Positions 36,785-45,520 of a stretch of DNA of 64,000 nt are shown here, piece by piece (position 1 is the first letter of the stretch; every line of letters starts with the position of its first letter). Source of the DNA: Sphingomonas jatrophae (GTDB lineage Bacteria; Pseudomonadota; Alphaproteobacteria; Sphingomonadales; Sphingomonadaceae); the NCBI RefSeq assembly GCF_900113315.1, contig NZ_FOZG01000002.1, positions 248,001 through 312,000 of the forward strand, read 5' to 3'. The translations under genes and the position numbers were made by a program. The notes beneath the pieces were generated by a model. It made no database searches and was not told the origin of the DNA. It saw nothing but the letters and a program-made list of their open reading frames with translations.

Positions 36785-36848
36785 ACTGAATTCAAGTGCG
36801 AGGGACGACACGACTCGGGCGCTCGCGGAGGAAGGGAGTTTCACCATC

Positions 36849-37757
36849 ATGGCCAGCGGCAGCAACACGCCCGCCACCATCCCGGCACTCGGCGGCGAGG
36901 CCAGCCTCAACCGCTATCTGTCGGAAATCCGCAAGTTTCCGCTCCTCGCGCCGGAGGAGGAGTATATGCTCGCCAAGCGCTTTCAGGAGCATGGCGATCC
37001 GGACGCGGCGGCGCGCCTCGTCACCTCGCACCTGCGGCTCGTCGCGAAGATCGCGATGGGCTATCGCGGCTATGGCCTGCCCACGTCCGAGCTGATCTCG
37101 GAGGGCAATATCGGCCTGATGCAGGGCGTGAAGAAGTTCGAGCCGGATCGCGGCTTCCGCCTCGCCACCTATGCGATGTGGTGGATCCGCGCCTCGATCC
37201 AGGAATATATCCTGCGGTCGTGGAGCCTCGTGAAGATGGGCACCACCGCGGCGCAGAAGAAGCTGTTCTTCAACCTTCGCCGGATGAAGAGCCAGCTCGA
37301 CGCGTTCGAGGATGGCGACCTTAAGCCCGAGGATCTGACCAAGATCGCCACCGATCTCGGCGTCACCGAGGATGAGGTCACCTCCATGAACCGCCGCATG
37401 GCGATGGGCGGGGATACTTCGCTCAACGTCTCCATGCGCGAGGATGGCGAGGGCCAGTGGCAGGATTGGCTGGTCGACACCGATCCCCTGCAGGATGAGC
37501 GGCTGGCCGAGTCCGAGGAAAAGGACGTGCGCCACAACATGCTCGTCGAGGCGATGGATGCGCTCAACGACCGGGAGAAGCACATCCTGGCCGAGCGGCG
37601 GCTGGCCGAGGACCCCAAGACGCTTGAGGAACTCAGCCAGGTCTATGGCGTCAGCCGCGAGCGGGTCCGCCAGATCGAGGTCCGCGCCTTCGACAAGCTG
37701 CAGAAGGCGATGATGCGCATCGCCGGCGAGAAAAGGCTGCTGCCCTCGCTGACCTGA
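36849..37757 (+). CDS. rpoH: Heat-shock sigma factor RpoH (sigma-32)
   Basis: The product is 302 residues from the ATG at 36849, with GGAAGGGA upstream. Regions 1.2 to 4.2 are complete: LNRYLSEIRKFPLL, the 2.2 core-binding segment, WWIRASIQEYILRSWSLVKMGTTAAQKKLFFNLR (the RpoH box region, in pieces) and a C-terminal helix-turn-helix (TLEELSQVYGVSRERVRQIE). It directs transcription of chaperone and protease genes. A GC-rich hairpin follows at 37766-37794. Confidence 0.97.
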   Translation: MASGSNTPATIPALGGEASLNRYLSEIRKFPLLAPEEEYMLAKRFQEHGDPDAAARLVTSHLRLVAKIAMGYRGYGLPTSELISEGNIGLMQGVKKFEPDRGFRLATYAMWWIRASIQEYILRSWSLVKMGTTAAQKKLFFNLRRMKSQLDAFEDGDLKPEDLTKIATDLGVTEDEVTSMNRRMAMGGDTSLNVSMREDGEGQWQDWLVDTDPLQDERLAESEEKDVRHNMLVEAMDALNDREKHILAERRLAEDPKTLEELSQVYGVSRERVRQIEVRAFDKLQKAMMRIAGEKRLLPSLT

Positions 37758-37765
37758 CGCACGCG

Positions 37766-37794
37766 GCGCGGCGCCGCCCTCCCCGGCGCCGCGC
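37766..37794 (+). terminator. Hairpin downstream of rpoH, possible terminator
   Basis: A perfect 11-bp stem (GCGCGGCGCCG with CGGCGCCGCGC) with a seven-base loop lies nine bases after the rpoH stop. There is no T run after it, so intrinsic termination is uncertain; it may protect the mRNA 3' end. Confidence 0.5.
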
Positions 37795-37849
37795 ACGCAA
37801 CCGGCACGCTCCCACATCCGTTCTGCTCCTCGACCGTGAGGAGCCCGCC

Positions 37850-38146
37850 ATGATCCGTATCGTCGCCGCTGCTGCCGCTTTGTCGCTCTGGCCTGCCGCC
37901 GCCTCCGCACAGGATCCGGTCATGGCGCTCGATCCGACGACGATGGTCGGCCATGCCGGCGTGGTCGCGGCGGGCGAATATGCCAGGCAGCGCTCCGGCG
38001 GATCGTCGCGCGCCGGCGTCTCGGCCGCCGATCGCCGGCAGGTGCGCTCCATCTGCACCAATCTCGGCTGGTACGCCAAACGGCCGCGCGCCACGCCCGA
38101 GAAGATGCGCAAACTCACCGCCATGTGCCGGCAGGCGGGCTATTGA
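37850..38146 (+). CDS. Small secreted hypothetical protein
   Basis: The 98-residue product has a clear signal peptide (MIRIVAAAAALSLWPAAASA-QD) and a short mature part with two cysteines (SICTNLGW and AMCRQAGY) that could form a disulfide in the periplasm. GTGAGGAG precedes the ATG. It is unrecognised and follows rpoH on the same strand after the hairpin. Confidence 0.7.
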   Translation: MIRIVAAAAALSLWPAAASAQDPVMALDPTTMVGHAGVVAAGEYARQRSGGSSRAGVSAADRRQVRSICTNLGWYAKRPRATPEKMRKLTAMCRQAGY

Positions 38147-38551
38147 TCCGCCGCTCACCCGACGTGCCGCGACTTGACAAATAGAACCATATCGGTTATC
38201 GCCTCGCCCGCCTGCCACCAGTGATCGCGGCGGCGGGCAAGGGGCAGCCTTCGGGCACCGACCGGCGCGAAGTCATCCGGCTCAGCCGAAGCTTCGCAGA
38301 CCAACCTCGACACGGACGGCGGAGCGATCCGCGGTCCGGGGTGCGGGCAGTCGCGGGGCATGGTCGCCCTTCCCCGCCGCCATCCCGCATCCGAACGCCG
38401 GCGCCTCATGGCAGGCGCGGCACAACCGCCGAGGCGGGCGGCCCGGACTTCCGTCCGGGCGACCCCCTCCCGGATGCGCGCGACCAGATCGCGCCGGTCG
38501 GCCTCTCATCCCCGTACAGGGCGCAGCGGCGTGCCTGCGCGTCCTACACGC
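38147..38551 (+). other. Gene-free stretch with an orphan promoter-like dyad
   Basis: No convincing gene is visible in these 405 bases; open frames here have no start site or recognisable product. A promoter-like TTGACA-N17-TATCGC at 38174-38202 overlaps an imperfect dyad (GAACCATATCGGTT), the kind of site found at TetR-controlled promoters, but no gene follows it. Confidence 0.4.
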
Positions 38552-39550
38552 TTACGGATTGCCCTTCCCGCCATGCGCGCCGACGACGCCGCCTGTCGTG
38601 AAGCTCGAATCCTCCGACGCCAGCAGCACATAATGCGCCGCCAGTTCCGCCGGCTGACCCGCGCGGCCGAGCGGGGTCTCCTGGCCGAACTCGCCGAGCT
38701 TGCCGGGCAGCTGCCCGCCCGCAACCTGGAGCGGCGTCCAGAACGGCCCCGGCGCCACCATGTTCACGCGGATGCCCTTCTTCACCAGCTGCTTGGCCAG
38801 CCCCTTGGTGAAGATCAGGATCGCGCCCTTGGTGGAGGCGTAATCGAGCAGCTCCTCGCCCGGATCGTAGCTGTTGACCGAGCCGGTGTTGATGATGACC
38901 GAGCCTGCCGGCATCAGCGGGATCGCCGCCTTGCTGATGCGGAACGTGGCGAAGATGTTCGTCTCGAACGTGCGGACGAACTGCTCGTCGGTGATCTGCG
39001 AAATGTCTTCCTTGCTCTGCTGATAGGCGGCGTTGTTGACCAGGATGTCGAGCCCGCCCAGCGCCTTGTGCGCGTCCGTCACCAGCTTCTGGCAGGCGCG
39101 CTCGCTGCGGATGTCGGCGGGCAGCAGCACGGCCTTGCGGCCCGCCTGCTGGATCAGCGCCTTCACCTCCTGCGCATCCGGCTCCTCGCTCGGATAATAG
39201 TTGATCGCCACGTCCGCGCCCTCGCGCGCAAAAGCGATGGCCGCGGCCCGGCCGATGCCGCTGTCGCCGCCGGTCAGCAGCGCCTTGCGCCCGGCCAGCT
39301 TGCCCGATCCCTTGTAGCTCGTCTCGCCGCAGTCGGGCCGCGGCGTCATCTTGAATTGGAGCGCGGGCCAGGGCTGGCGCTGCTCAGGGAACGGCGTCGT
39401 GGTATATTTGGTGCGGGGATCGCGCAGCGTCGCCGCGGGGGCGGCAGCCGCGCCGCCTTGCTGCGCCATGCCGGGGGCGGCGGCGGCGGCCAAGCCCAGC
39501 GCCGCGCCGCCCAGCACGCCGCGCCTCGAAGTGCCCTGTTCGTCGTTCAT
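38552..39550 (-). CDS. SDR-family oxidoreductase with Tat-like leader
   Basis: The 332-residue product begins with a twin-arginine-like leader (TSRRGVLGGAALGLAAAAAPGMA), then a short-chain dehydrogenase domain: TGGDSGIGRA nucleotide motif, NNAA, catalytic Ser in NTGSVNSY, and YASTKGA (Tyr/Lys). It resembles the YghA/GsiB-type dehydrogenases linked to general stress in sphingomonads and other Alphaproteobacteria. Substrate unknown. Export of an NAD(P)-dependent enzyme would be odd, so the leader may be non-functional or serve Tat. Confidence 0.9.
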   Translation of the reverse strand: MNDEQGTSRRGVLGGAALGLAAAAAPGMAQQGGAAAAPAATLRDPRTKYTTTPFPEQRQPWPALQFKMTPRPDCGETSYKGSGKLAGRKALLTGGDSGIGRAAAIAFAREGADVAINYYPSEEPDAQEVKALIQQAGRKAVLLPADIRSERACQKLVTDAHKALGGLDILVNNAAYQQSKEDISQITDEQFVRTFETNIFATFRISKAAIPLMPAGSVIINTGSVNSYDPGEELLDYASTKGAILIFTKGLAKQLVKKGIRVNMVAPGPFWTPLQVAGGQLPGKLGEFGQETPLGRAGQPAELAAHYVLLASEDSSFTTGGVVGAHGGKGNP

Positions 39551-39611
39551 CCGTCACGCTCCTCGCGATCCCGCCCGCTCGATGGGCAGAACCGGCGAGC
39601 GGCTAGGAGGT

Positions 39612-40343
39612 TCAGAAGCGGCGGGAAATGCCCATGTAGAGCTCGATATCGGGGCTGTTGTGATTAAGCCCGGCGACGGCGCCGGCATCGAGCTGGAGAT
39701 CGTCCGACACCCCCCAGGCGAGCGCGCCCGAGCCGAACGTCTGCGTGACATGGCCGCCCGGATCGCGATCCCGCAGCACCGCCGCCTCCACTGCCAGCGT
39801 CACCGCATCGGAAAGCGCGAACTCGATGCCGCCGGCGCTGCCATAGGCTAGGTGCCGGCCGTCGCCATCCTCGTCCACCGCGGCGTCGATCTCGGGCGTG
39901 AGGTCGAGCTTGATCCCCTCCGACAATGCGAAGCTCGCGGCGACGCGCACGCCCCCGCCCCAATCGCCCGCCCCCGCCGGCTGGCGGCCGACCGGCAATG
40001 TCGCGAACGGATTGAGCGCGACGGCGAACCCCTCGCCATCCGCATGAACCAGGCTGGTTTTCAGGCCGACGAACACGTCGCCGACGCGCGCCTGCCCCTC
40101 CTCGATGCCCAGCGGCGTCCAGCCGAGCTGCACCTCGCTCCCGTCGGTCACGCCGACGCGCACCAGCGTGTCGCCCAGCGTCCAGCTGTTCGTGCCGCCA
40201 TCGCGCGTCCAGTCGACCAGCCCCGTCTCGACCGAGACATGGCCGCGATCGACGATGCAGGCCGGCGTATCGAGGCCCGGCCGCTCGGGGCAATAATCGC
40301 GCAGCGAGATCTGGGCGGCGAGCGCCAGCAACGCAATTCCCAT
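39612..40343 (-). CDS. Outer-membrane beta-barrel/transporter-like protein
   Basis: The product is 243 residues from the ATG at 40343: a short N-terminal hydrophobic region, then many alternating strands with a final aromatic residue (YMGISRRF), as in outer-membrane barrels of the 'MetA-pathway of phenol degradation' transporter group. The CPERPGLDTPAC segment near the start could form a disulfide. No partner genes identify a substrate. Confidence 0.7.
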   Translation of the reverse strand: MGIALLALAAQISLRDYCPERPGLDTPACIVDRGHVSVETGLVDWTRDGGTNSWTLGDTLVRVGVTDGSEVQLGWTPLGIEEGQARVGDVFVGLKTSLVHADGEGFAVALNPFATLPVGRQPAGAGDWGGGVRVAASFALSEGIKLDLTPEIDAAVDEDGDGRHLAYGSAGGIEFALSDAVTLAVEAAVLRDRDPGGHVTQTFGSGALAWGVSDDLQLDAGAVAGLNHNSPDIELYMGISRRF

Positions 40344-40390
40344 CGCTTCCCCCTTTTCGCCGCCTTCCCCCTGCGGCACACGCACACGTC

Positions 40391-41113
40391 ATGGCAAAGG
40401 CGAAGGCCCCACGCAAACCGCGCGCCGAGCGCAGCCGCACCTATCGCATCGGCTGGTGGATCGGCCGCGCGATCGTCTGGTTCGTCGCGGCCTCCGTGCT
40501 GTGGGTGCTGGCCTATCGCTTCGTGCCGCCGCCCATCACCGCGACGATGCTGCTCGATCCCGAAGCGGGCAGCCGCTTGTCCAAGGACTGGATGAGTCTC
40601 AGCGTCATGGATCCGGACATGCCGCGCGCGGCGATCGCGGCGGAGGACGGCAATTTCTGCCGCCACCACGGCTTCGATCGGGAGGCGATCGCCAAGGCGA
40701 TCCGCTTCAACGCGCGCGGCGGGCGCATCCGCGGCGGCTCGACGATCAGCCAGCAAACCGCGAAGAACGCCTTCCTGTGGCAGGGCGGCGGTTTCTTCCG
40801 CAAGGGGCTGGAGGCGTGGTTCACCCTGCTGATCGAAGGACTGTGGCCGAAGCGGCGGATCGTCGAGGTCTATCTCAACATCGCGGAGACGGGGCTCGGC
40901 ACCTACGGCGCCAATGCGGGGGCGCAGCGTTACTTCCGGCACGATGCCTCGCGCCTGTCGATCCAGGAGGCGGCGCGCATCGCCGTGGTGCTGCCGCTGC
41001 CCAAGAAGCGCGAGGCGATCTCACCCTCGGGCGCCACCCGCCGCTACGGCAATGCCATCGCCCGGCGCGTGCCGAAGATGCAGCGGGCCGGCTATTATGA
41101 CTGCTTGAAGTGA
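40391..41113 (+). CDS. mtgA: Monofunctional peptidoglycan glycosyltransferase MtgA
   Basis: The 240-residue product has one N-terminal membrane anchor (IGRAIVWFVAASVLWVLAYRF) and a GT51 domain: catalytic glutamate in AAEDGNFCRHHGFD, GGSTISQQTAKN, and KRRIVEVYLNIAE. It polymerises lipid II into glycan strands at the inner membrane's outer face, without a transpeptidase domain. Its last 19 bases overlap the convergent DedA gene. Confidence 0.96.
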   Translation: MAKAKAPRKPRAERSRTYRIGWWIGRAIVWFVAASVLWVLAYRFVPPPITATMLLDPEAGSRLSKDWMSLSVMDPDMPRAAIAAEDGNFCRHHGFDREAIAKAIRFNARGGRIRGGSTISQQTAKNAFLWQGGGFFRKGLEAWFTLLIEGLWPKRRIVEVYLNIAETGLGTYGANAGAQRYFRHDASRLSIQEAARIAVVLPLPKKREAISPSGATRRYGNAIARRVPKMQRAGYYDCLK

Positions 41114-41661
41114 CGGCGTAGCAGCAGCGCGCCGCCACCGATCAGCACCGCGCCGGCGAGGACCGCCAGCGCCAGCGGCGCATGGCCGAACAGCCGCTTG
41201 AGGAACGGCTCGACCAGCGGGCCGAAGCGCCAGCCGAGAAAGGTGAACAGCGCCGCCCAGAGCGCCGCCGACAGCAGGTTGAGCGGCACGAACAGCCGCG
41301 CCGGCACCGCACTGACGCCGAGCGCGACGGGGCCGGCGACGCGGCAGCCATAGATAAAGCGGAAGGCGATGACGAAGGCGAGCGGCCGCGCCTCGATCCA
41401 GCCGAGCACGCGCGCGAAAGCAGGCTTGGCCCGGACGGCCTCGACGAACCGGGTGGAACGCCCGCGACGCCCGCCGAGAAACAGCAGCTGATCGGCGGTG
41501 GCCGAACCGGCGAAGGCGGCGATGCCCACGGCAAGCGGCTGGAACAGCCCCGTCGCGGCCAACACGCCGCCCGTCAGCACCGCCGCCTCGCCCTCCAGCC
41601 CGGCACCGAGTGCGACGGCGGCGACGCCGTATCGCGCTACGAACGCGGCAAGATCGATCAC
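41095..41661 (-). CDS. DedA/SNARE-associated family membrane protein
   Basis: The 188-residue product has about five hydrophobic segments and DedA-family features, including GLEGEAAVLTGG near the N-terminus and RFIYGCRVAGPVALG in the middle. DedA proteins are implicated in lipid-carrier recycling (undecaprenyl phosphate or phospholipid flipping) and membrane homeostasis. Convergent overlap with mtgA, a user of the lipid carrier, is suggestive but may be chance. Confidence 0.88.
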   Translation of the reverse strand: MIDLAAFVARYGVAAVALGAGLEGEAAVLTGGVLAATGLFQPLAVGIAAFAGSATADQLLFLGGRRGRSTRFVEAVRAKPAFARVLGWIEARPLAFVIAFRFIYGCRVAGPVALGVSAVPARLFVPLNLLSAALWAALFTFLGWRFGPLVEPFLKRLFGHAPLALAVLAGAVLIGGGALLLRRHFKQS

Positions 41662-41682
41662 GCGGTCACCCGACGGCCAACC

Positions 41683-41778
41683 CGTTCGTGCTGAGCTTCA
41701 CCCCTCCGTTCGTGCTGAGCTTGTCGAAGCACTGTCCTTCTCACCTCGGAACAGGACAGCCTTTCGACAGGCTCAGGG
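41683..41778. repeat. REP-like intergenic palindromic repeats
   Basis: CGTTCGTGCTGAGCTT occurs at 41683 and again at 41708 (extended by GTCGAAG), and its inverted partner CTTTCGACAGGCTCAGGG ends at 41778. The same family recurs at 43998-44084. Such GAGC(T/C)TGTCGAA repeats are common between genes in sphingomonads and likely form hairpins. Confidence 0.75.
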
Positions 41779-41802
41779 CCAAAAGGTGAGATGCGCTGGC
41801 CC

Positions 41803-42135
41803 TCAGAACGGCATCTTGAAGCCCGGCGGCAGCGGCAGGCCCGCGCTCATCTTGCTCATCTCGGCATTGCCCGCGGCATCCGCCTTGGTGCGCGCGTCGT
41901 TGATCGCCGCGGCGACGAGATCCTCGAGCATCTGCTTCTCCGCGACGTTCAGCAGCGAATCGTCGATCTGCACGCCCAGGATGCGGCCCTTGGCGGTCGC
42001 CTTGATCTTCACCAGCCCGCCGCCGGATGCGCCCTCCACCTCGATCTTGTCGAGCGCGGCCTGCGCATCGCCCATCTGGCGCTGGATCGTCTCGGCGGCT
42101 TCCTGCGCCGCCTTCATCATCTTCTCGAGGTCCAT
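41803..42135 (-). CDS. YbaB/EbfC-family nucleoid-associated protein
   Basis: The 110-residue product matches YbaB/EbfC: MDLEKMMKAAQEAAETIQRQM helix, then the GLVKIKATAKGRI strand region and a helical C-terminus. The protein forms dimers that bind DNA. It follows dnaX by four bases, the conserved dnaX-ybaB(-recR) arrangement; recR is not in the window. Confidence 0.95.
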   Translation of the reverse strand: MDLEKMMKAAQEAAETIQRQMGDAQAALDKIEVEGASGGGLVKIKATAKGRILGVQIDDSLLNVAEKQMLEDLVAAAINDARTKADAAGNAEMSKMSAGLPLPPGFKMPF

Positions 42136-42139
42136 GCGT

Positions 42140-43723
42140 TCAAGCCTTCTTCAGCGTGTAGCCGGTCAGTTCGGCGTCGGGAAAATTCTCGAACGCGGCG
42201 CGGACGACCGGGGAGGCGAGCACCGCCTCGCGCTCTGCCGCCTCCGCCGCGCGTTCCTGCTCCAGCAGGCTCGGCTCCGCCGCGCCGTCGCCTAAGCTCA
42301 CCGTCCAGGCGGTGCCGGTCAGCGTCTTCAGCACCGCGCCGACATCGCGGACGAACTCCGGCTCGATCGGCTTGAGCGGCTTCAGCTCGAGCAGCGGCGG
42401 CGCGTAGCGGATCAGCCCGGTATAATCGTGCAGCCGCTGCGCCAGGTGCGCGCGCTGACCGTTCACCGCCTCCACCAGAGCGGCGAAATCAGCAGGCAAA
42501 CGCTGCTCGGGCGCGGGCGGCGGCGGCGGGGGAGAAGGCAGGCCGGGCGCCGCCGCGGGCGCGGGCGGGCCGCCTTCGATGATGCGACGCGCCAGTTCGC
42601 TCGGATCGGGCAAGGTGGAGGCGTGGACGATGCGGAGCAGCGCCATTTCCGCCGCCTCGTTCGGCAGCGCCGCGGTCTGCACCTCGGCATGGCCCTTCAG
42701 CAGCAGCTGCCAGATGCGGTGGAGCTGCGCGAAGCCGAGCCGGCTGGCCCATTCGGCATAGGCCGCGCGCTCCTCCTCCGACAAGGCTGGATCGTTGCCG
42801 CCGCCCACCTTGGTGCGGGTGACACCGTGCGCCACCTCCAGCAGGCCGCGCAGCAGCCCCGCCGGGTCGACGCCGAGCGCATGCTGCTCGGCCACCGCCG
42901 CCAGCACGCCGGGCGCATCGCCGCCCAGCAGCCGGCCGAACAGCCCGCGCACCGCGCCGCGATCCGACAGGCCGAGCATGTCGCGCACCTGAGCGGCGGT
43001 GACCGCGCCCGATCCGTGCGCGATCGCCTGGTCGAGGATCGACAGCCCGTCACGCGCCGAGCCCTCCGCCGCGCGCGCGATCAGCGCCAGTGCCTCCGGC
43101 TCCGCCTCGACATCCTCGGCGTTGATCACGCGGGCGAAATGCTGGCTGAGCGTCTCTGCCGGAATGCGCCGTAGGTCGAATCGCTGGCAACGCGACAGCA
43201 CCGTCACCGGCACCTTGTTCACCTCGGTCGTGGCGAACAGGAACTTCACGTGCGCCGGCGGCTCCTCCAGCGTCTTCAACAGGCCGTTGAACGCAGCCTT
43301 GGACAGCATGTGGACCTCGTCCACGATGTAGATCTTGAAGCGCGCGGAGACGGCGGCGTAGCGCACCGCCTCGATGATCTCGCGAATGTCGTCGATGCCG
43401 GTGTGGCTGGCGGCGTCCATCTCCACCACGTCGATGTGGCGGCCTTCCGCGATCGCCTTGCACGGCTCGCACACACCGCACGGATCGATCGTCGGGCCGC
43501 CCGTGCCGTCCGGGCCGACGCAGTTCAGCGCCTTGGCGATCAGCCGCGCGGTGGATGTCTTGCCGACACCGCGAACGCCCGTCAGCAGGAAGGCATGCGC
43601 CAGCCGGCCACGGCGGATGGCATTGCCCAGCGTCTGCACCATCGCATCCTGGCCGATCAGCTCGGCAAAGGTCTGCGGGCGATATTTGCGCGCGAGGACG
43701 CGGTAGGGCTGGGAATCGGCCAT
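42140..43723 (-). CDS. dnaX: DNA polymerase III subunit gamma/tau
   Basis: The 527-residue product has the AAA+ clamp-loader ATPase: Walker [13 protein letters not shown], a zinc-binding set ([15 protein letters not shown]), Walker B in [10 protein letters not shown], and sensor [11 protein letters not shown] proline-rich linker near residue 395 precedes the C-terminal domain that contacts the polymerase. At 527 residues it is shorter than E. coli tau (643). It loads the sliding clamp during replication. No slippage run resembling the E. coli gamma site was noticed. Confidence 0.96.
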   Translation of the reverse strand: MADSQPYRVLARKYRPQTFAELIGQDAMVQTLGNAIRRGRLAHAFLLTGVRGVGKTSTARLIAKALNCVGPDGTGGPTIDPCGVCEPCKAIAEGRHIDVVEMDAASHTGIDDIREIIEAVRYAAVSARFKIYIVDEVHMLSKAAFNGLLKTLEEPPAHVKFLFATTEVNKVPVTVLSRCQRFDLRRIPAETLSQHFARVINAEDVEAEPEALALIARAAEGSARDGLSILDQAIAHGSGAVTAAQVRDMLGLSDRGAVRGLFGRLLGGDAPGVLAAVAEQHALGVDPAGLLRGLLEVAHGVTRTKVGGGNDPALSEEERAAYAEWASRLGFAQLHRIWQLLLKGHAEVQTAALPNEAAEMALLRIVHASTLPDPSELARRIIEGGPPAPAAAPGLPSPPPPPPAPEQRLPADFAALVEAVNGQRAHLAQRLHDYTGLIRYAPPLLELKPLKPIEPEFVRDVGAVLKTLTGTAWTVSLGDGAAEPSLLEQERAAEAAEREAVLASPVVRAAFENFPDAELTGYTLKKA

Positions 43724-43802
43724 GATCGGGCCCCTAGCTAATGGCTCGCGCGCGCTTCGTCACCGGCTTGCGGCCGACCGCGGCTTGCCCCATATGCGCC
43801 GC

Positions 43803-43892
43803 GGGAGTCGGGCGGACGGCGTCGTCGCCAACCTGGTCAGGTCCGGAAGGAAGCAGCCACAACGATTTCGCGCCGGGTCGTTCCGGCTCCCA
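43803..43892 (+). ncRNA. ffs: Signal recognition particle 4.5S RNA (bacterial small type)
   Basis: The diagnostic apical sequence GGTCAGGTCCGGAAGGAAGCAGCC lies at 43835-43858, flanked by complementary arms (GGGAGTCGG near 43803 with CCGGCTCCC at 43883-43891). The RNA binds Ffh to target membrane proteins. Exact ends are approximate. Confidence 0.93.
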
Positions 43893-43997
43893 CCGGAATG
43901 AGTCGCAGCCGCGCTGCGGCTGCGCCTTTCCGGTGGCCGAGCCTGCGAGAGCAGGCGACGGGATCGCTCGCAGGCAGCATCGCTCCGAACCTCATCC

Positions 43998-44084
43998 CGT
44001 TCGCCCTGAGCCTGTCGAACGGCTGCTTTTCTCCGCGCGCCGAGAAACGCAAAACGATGCTTCGACAAGCTCAGCACGAACGGG
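43998..44084. repeat. REP-like inverted repeat pair
   Basis: CGTTCGCCCTGAGCCTGTCG at 43998 and the inverted TTCGACAAGCTCAGCACGAA at 44061 face each other, about 40 bases apart. They belong to the same family as 41683-41778. No gene is visible between the 4.5S RNA and the ferredoxin gene (43893-44106). Confidence 0.7.
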
Positions 44085-44106
44085 GAGTGACGACGGGATC
44101 GCCCCC

Positions 44107-44439
44107 CTACCGCCCCTGCATATCGTGCGCATCCGTCGGCAACCGCACCGTCAGCCCGTCCAGCGCATCCGTCAGCCAGATCTGGCAGGCCAGGCGCGAG
44201 GTGCGCGTCGCATGCGCGGCAAGGTCGAGCAGGTCCTCCTCCTCCTCGCTGGCAGGCGGCAGGCGCGCGAAATCCTCCGCCGCGACGATGACGTGGCAGG
44301 TGGAACAGGCCATCTGCCCCTCGCACGTGCCCTCCAGCGGCTCACCCGCCGCTTGCGCGACATCCAGCAGGCGCTCGCCCGCGGGCGCGTCCACCTCGCG
44401 CACCTCCTGCCCGTCGGGCGAGACGAAGCGGACCTTCAT
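44107..44439 (-). CDS. Adrenodoxin-type [2Fe-2S] ferredoxin
   Basis: The 110-residue product has the Cys pattern of vertebrate-type ferredoxins, CEGQMACSTC (C-x5-C-x2-C), and a later Cys in RLACQIW. It transfers electrons, classically to iron-sulfur assembly or cytochrome P450 systems. Location directly after two cysteine desulfurase genes, overlapping the second by four bases in the ancestral frame, supports an iron-sulfur assembly role. Confidence 0.93.
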   Translation of the reverse strand: MKVRFVSPDGQEVREVDAPAGERLLDVAQAAGEPLEGTCEGQMACSTCHVIVAAEDFARLPPASEEEEDLLDLAAHATRTSRLACQIWLTDALDGLTVRLPTDAHDMQGR

Positions 44440-45520
44440 GGCCGTGCCCGCTGGCGGTCCGCCGCCTCGGTGATGAGCGTGATCGCGCGGTCAGGTCGTC
44501 CTCCGTGGTATAGCGGCCGAAGCCGAGGCGGATGCTGGATCGGGCCTCCGCATCGCTCAGGCCGATCGCCTTCAGCACATGGCTCGGCCGCCCGGACCCG
44601 CTGGCACAGGCGGAGCCGGCGGAAAAGGCCACCTCTCGCACCTCCGAGATCAGGCGTGCGGCGTCCACCCCCTCGCGGCGAATGTTGAGATTGCCCGGCC
44701 AGCGCGGATCGGCGGCGCCGTTCAGCACCCAGCCGCCCGCCGCCACGGCCGCGCGCGCAATGCCGGCCAGCCGCTCGACATGCGCGCGGTCCGCGTCGAT
44801 CCGCACCGCCGCCGCCGCCGCGCCGAATCCCGCGCACAGCATCGGCGAGAGCGTGCCCGAACGCCCGCCCTCCTGCCCGCCGCCATGCAGCAAAGGTGCC
44901 GGTAGTGCGCCGTCGCACAGCCACAGCGCGCCGATGCCCTTCGGCCCATGGATCTTGTGCGCCGAGATGGCGACCAGATCGCACGCTTTCGGGATCGGCA
45001 CGCGGCCATAGCCCTGCACCGCATCGCACAGCAGCAGCGCGCCCGCGGCATGCGCCAGCTCAGCCAGCCACTCGACTGGCTGGATCACACCGATCTCGTT
45101 ATTGACCAGCATCACCGCGACCAGCGCCACCCCCGGCACGATCGCACCCAGCGCCGCGCCGCGATCCACCAGCCCGTCCGGCCCCACCGGCAGCACGGTG
45201 ACGCGCCGCCCGCCCCATGCCAGCGCCTCCACCGTGTCGAGCACCGCGGCATGTTCGGTCGCGACCGTGACGATGTCGCCCGGCGGCGCGCCCTTGATCG
45301 CCCAGTTGAGCGACTCGGTCGCGCCGCTCGTGAAAACCACGCGCCCGCCCGGCGGCAGCAGCGTCGTCACCCGCTCCCGCGCCGCCTCCACCGCCGCCTT
45401 CGCCTCGCGGCCGGCCCGGTGGGGCGAGTGCGGGTTGCCCGGCTTGTCGAGCCACGGCAGCATCGCCGCCTTCGCCTCGGGCGCGAGCGGCGTCGTCGCC
45501 TGATAGTCGAGGTAGATCAT
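44436..45520 (-). CDS. Cysteine desulfurase (IscS/NifS type), C-terminal frameshift
   Basis: From the ATG at 45520 the frame encodes a class V aminotransferase: MIYLDYQATTPLAPEAK, PLP lysine in ISAHKIHGPKG, catalytic Cys in GSACASGSGRPSHVL. It runs to FGRYTTEDDL, where the expected DRAITLITEAADRQRARP continues in the next frame, as if one G were missing near 44490. Unrepaired, the frame continues to 44342 with unrelated residues. Coordinates give the repaired span, whose TGA overlaps the ferredoxin ATG. The active site lies before the lesion, so activity may persist. It is the second of two coupled desulfurases. Confidence 0.8.

Noticed and set aside
38155-38551. Short open frames with a CxxCH-like stretch (LCRACHEA) on the minus strand
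   Set aside because: No start with a ribosome site, no signal peptide, and biased Arg/Pro/Gly composition typical of antisense frames in GC-rich DNA.
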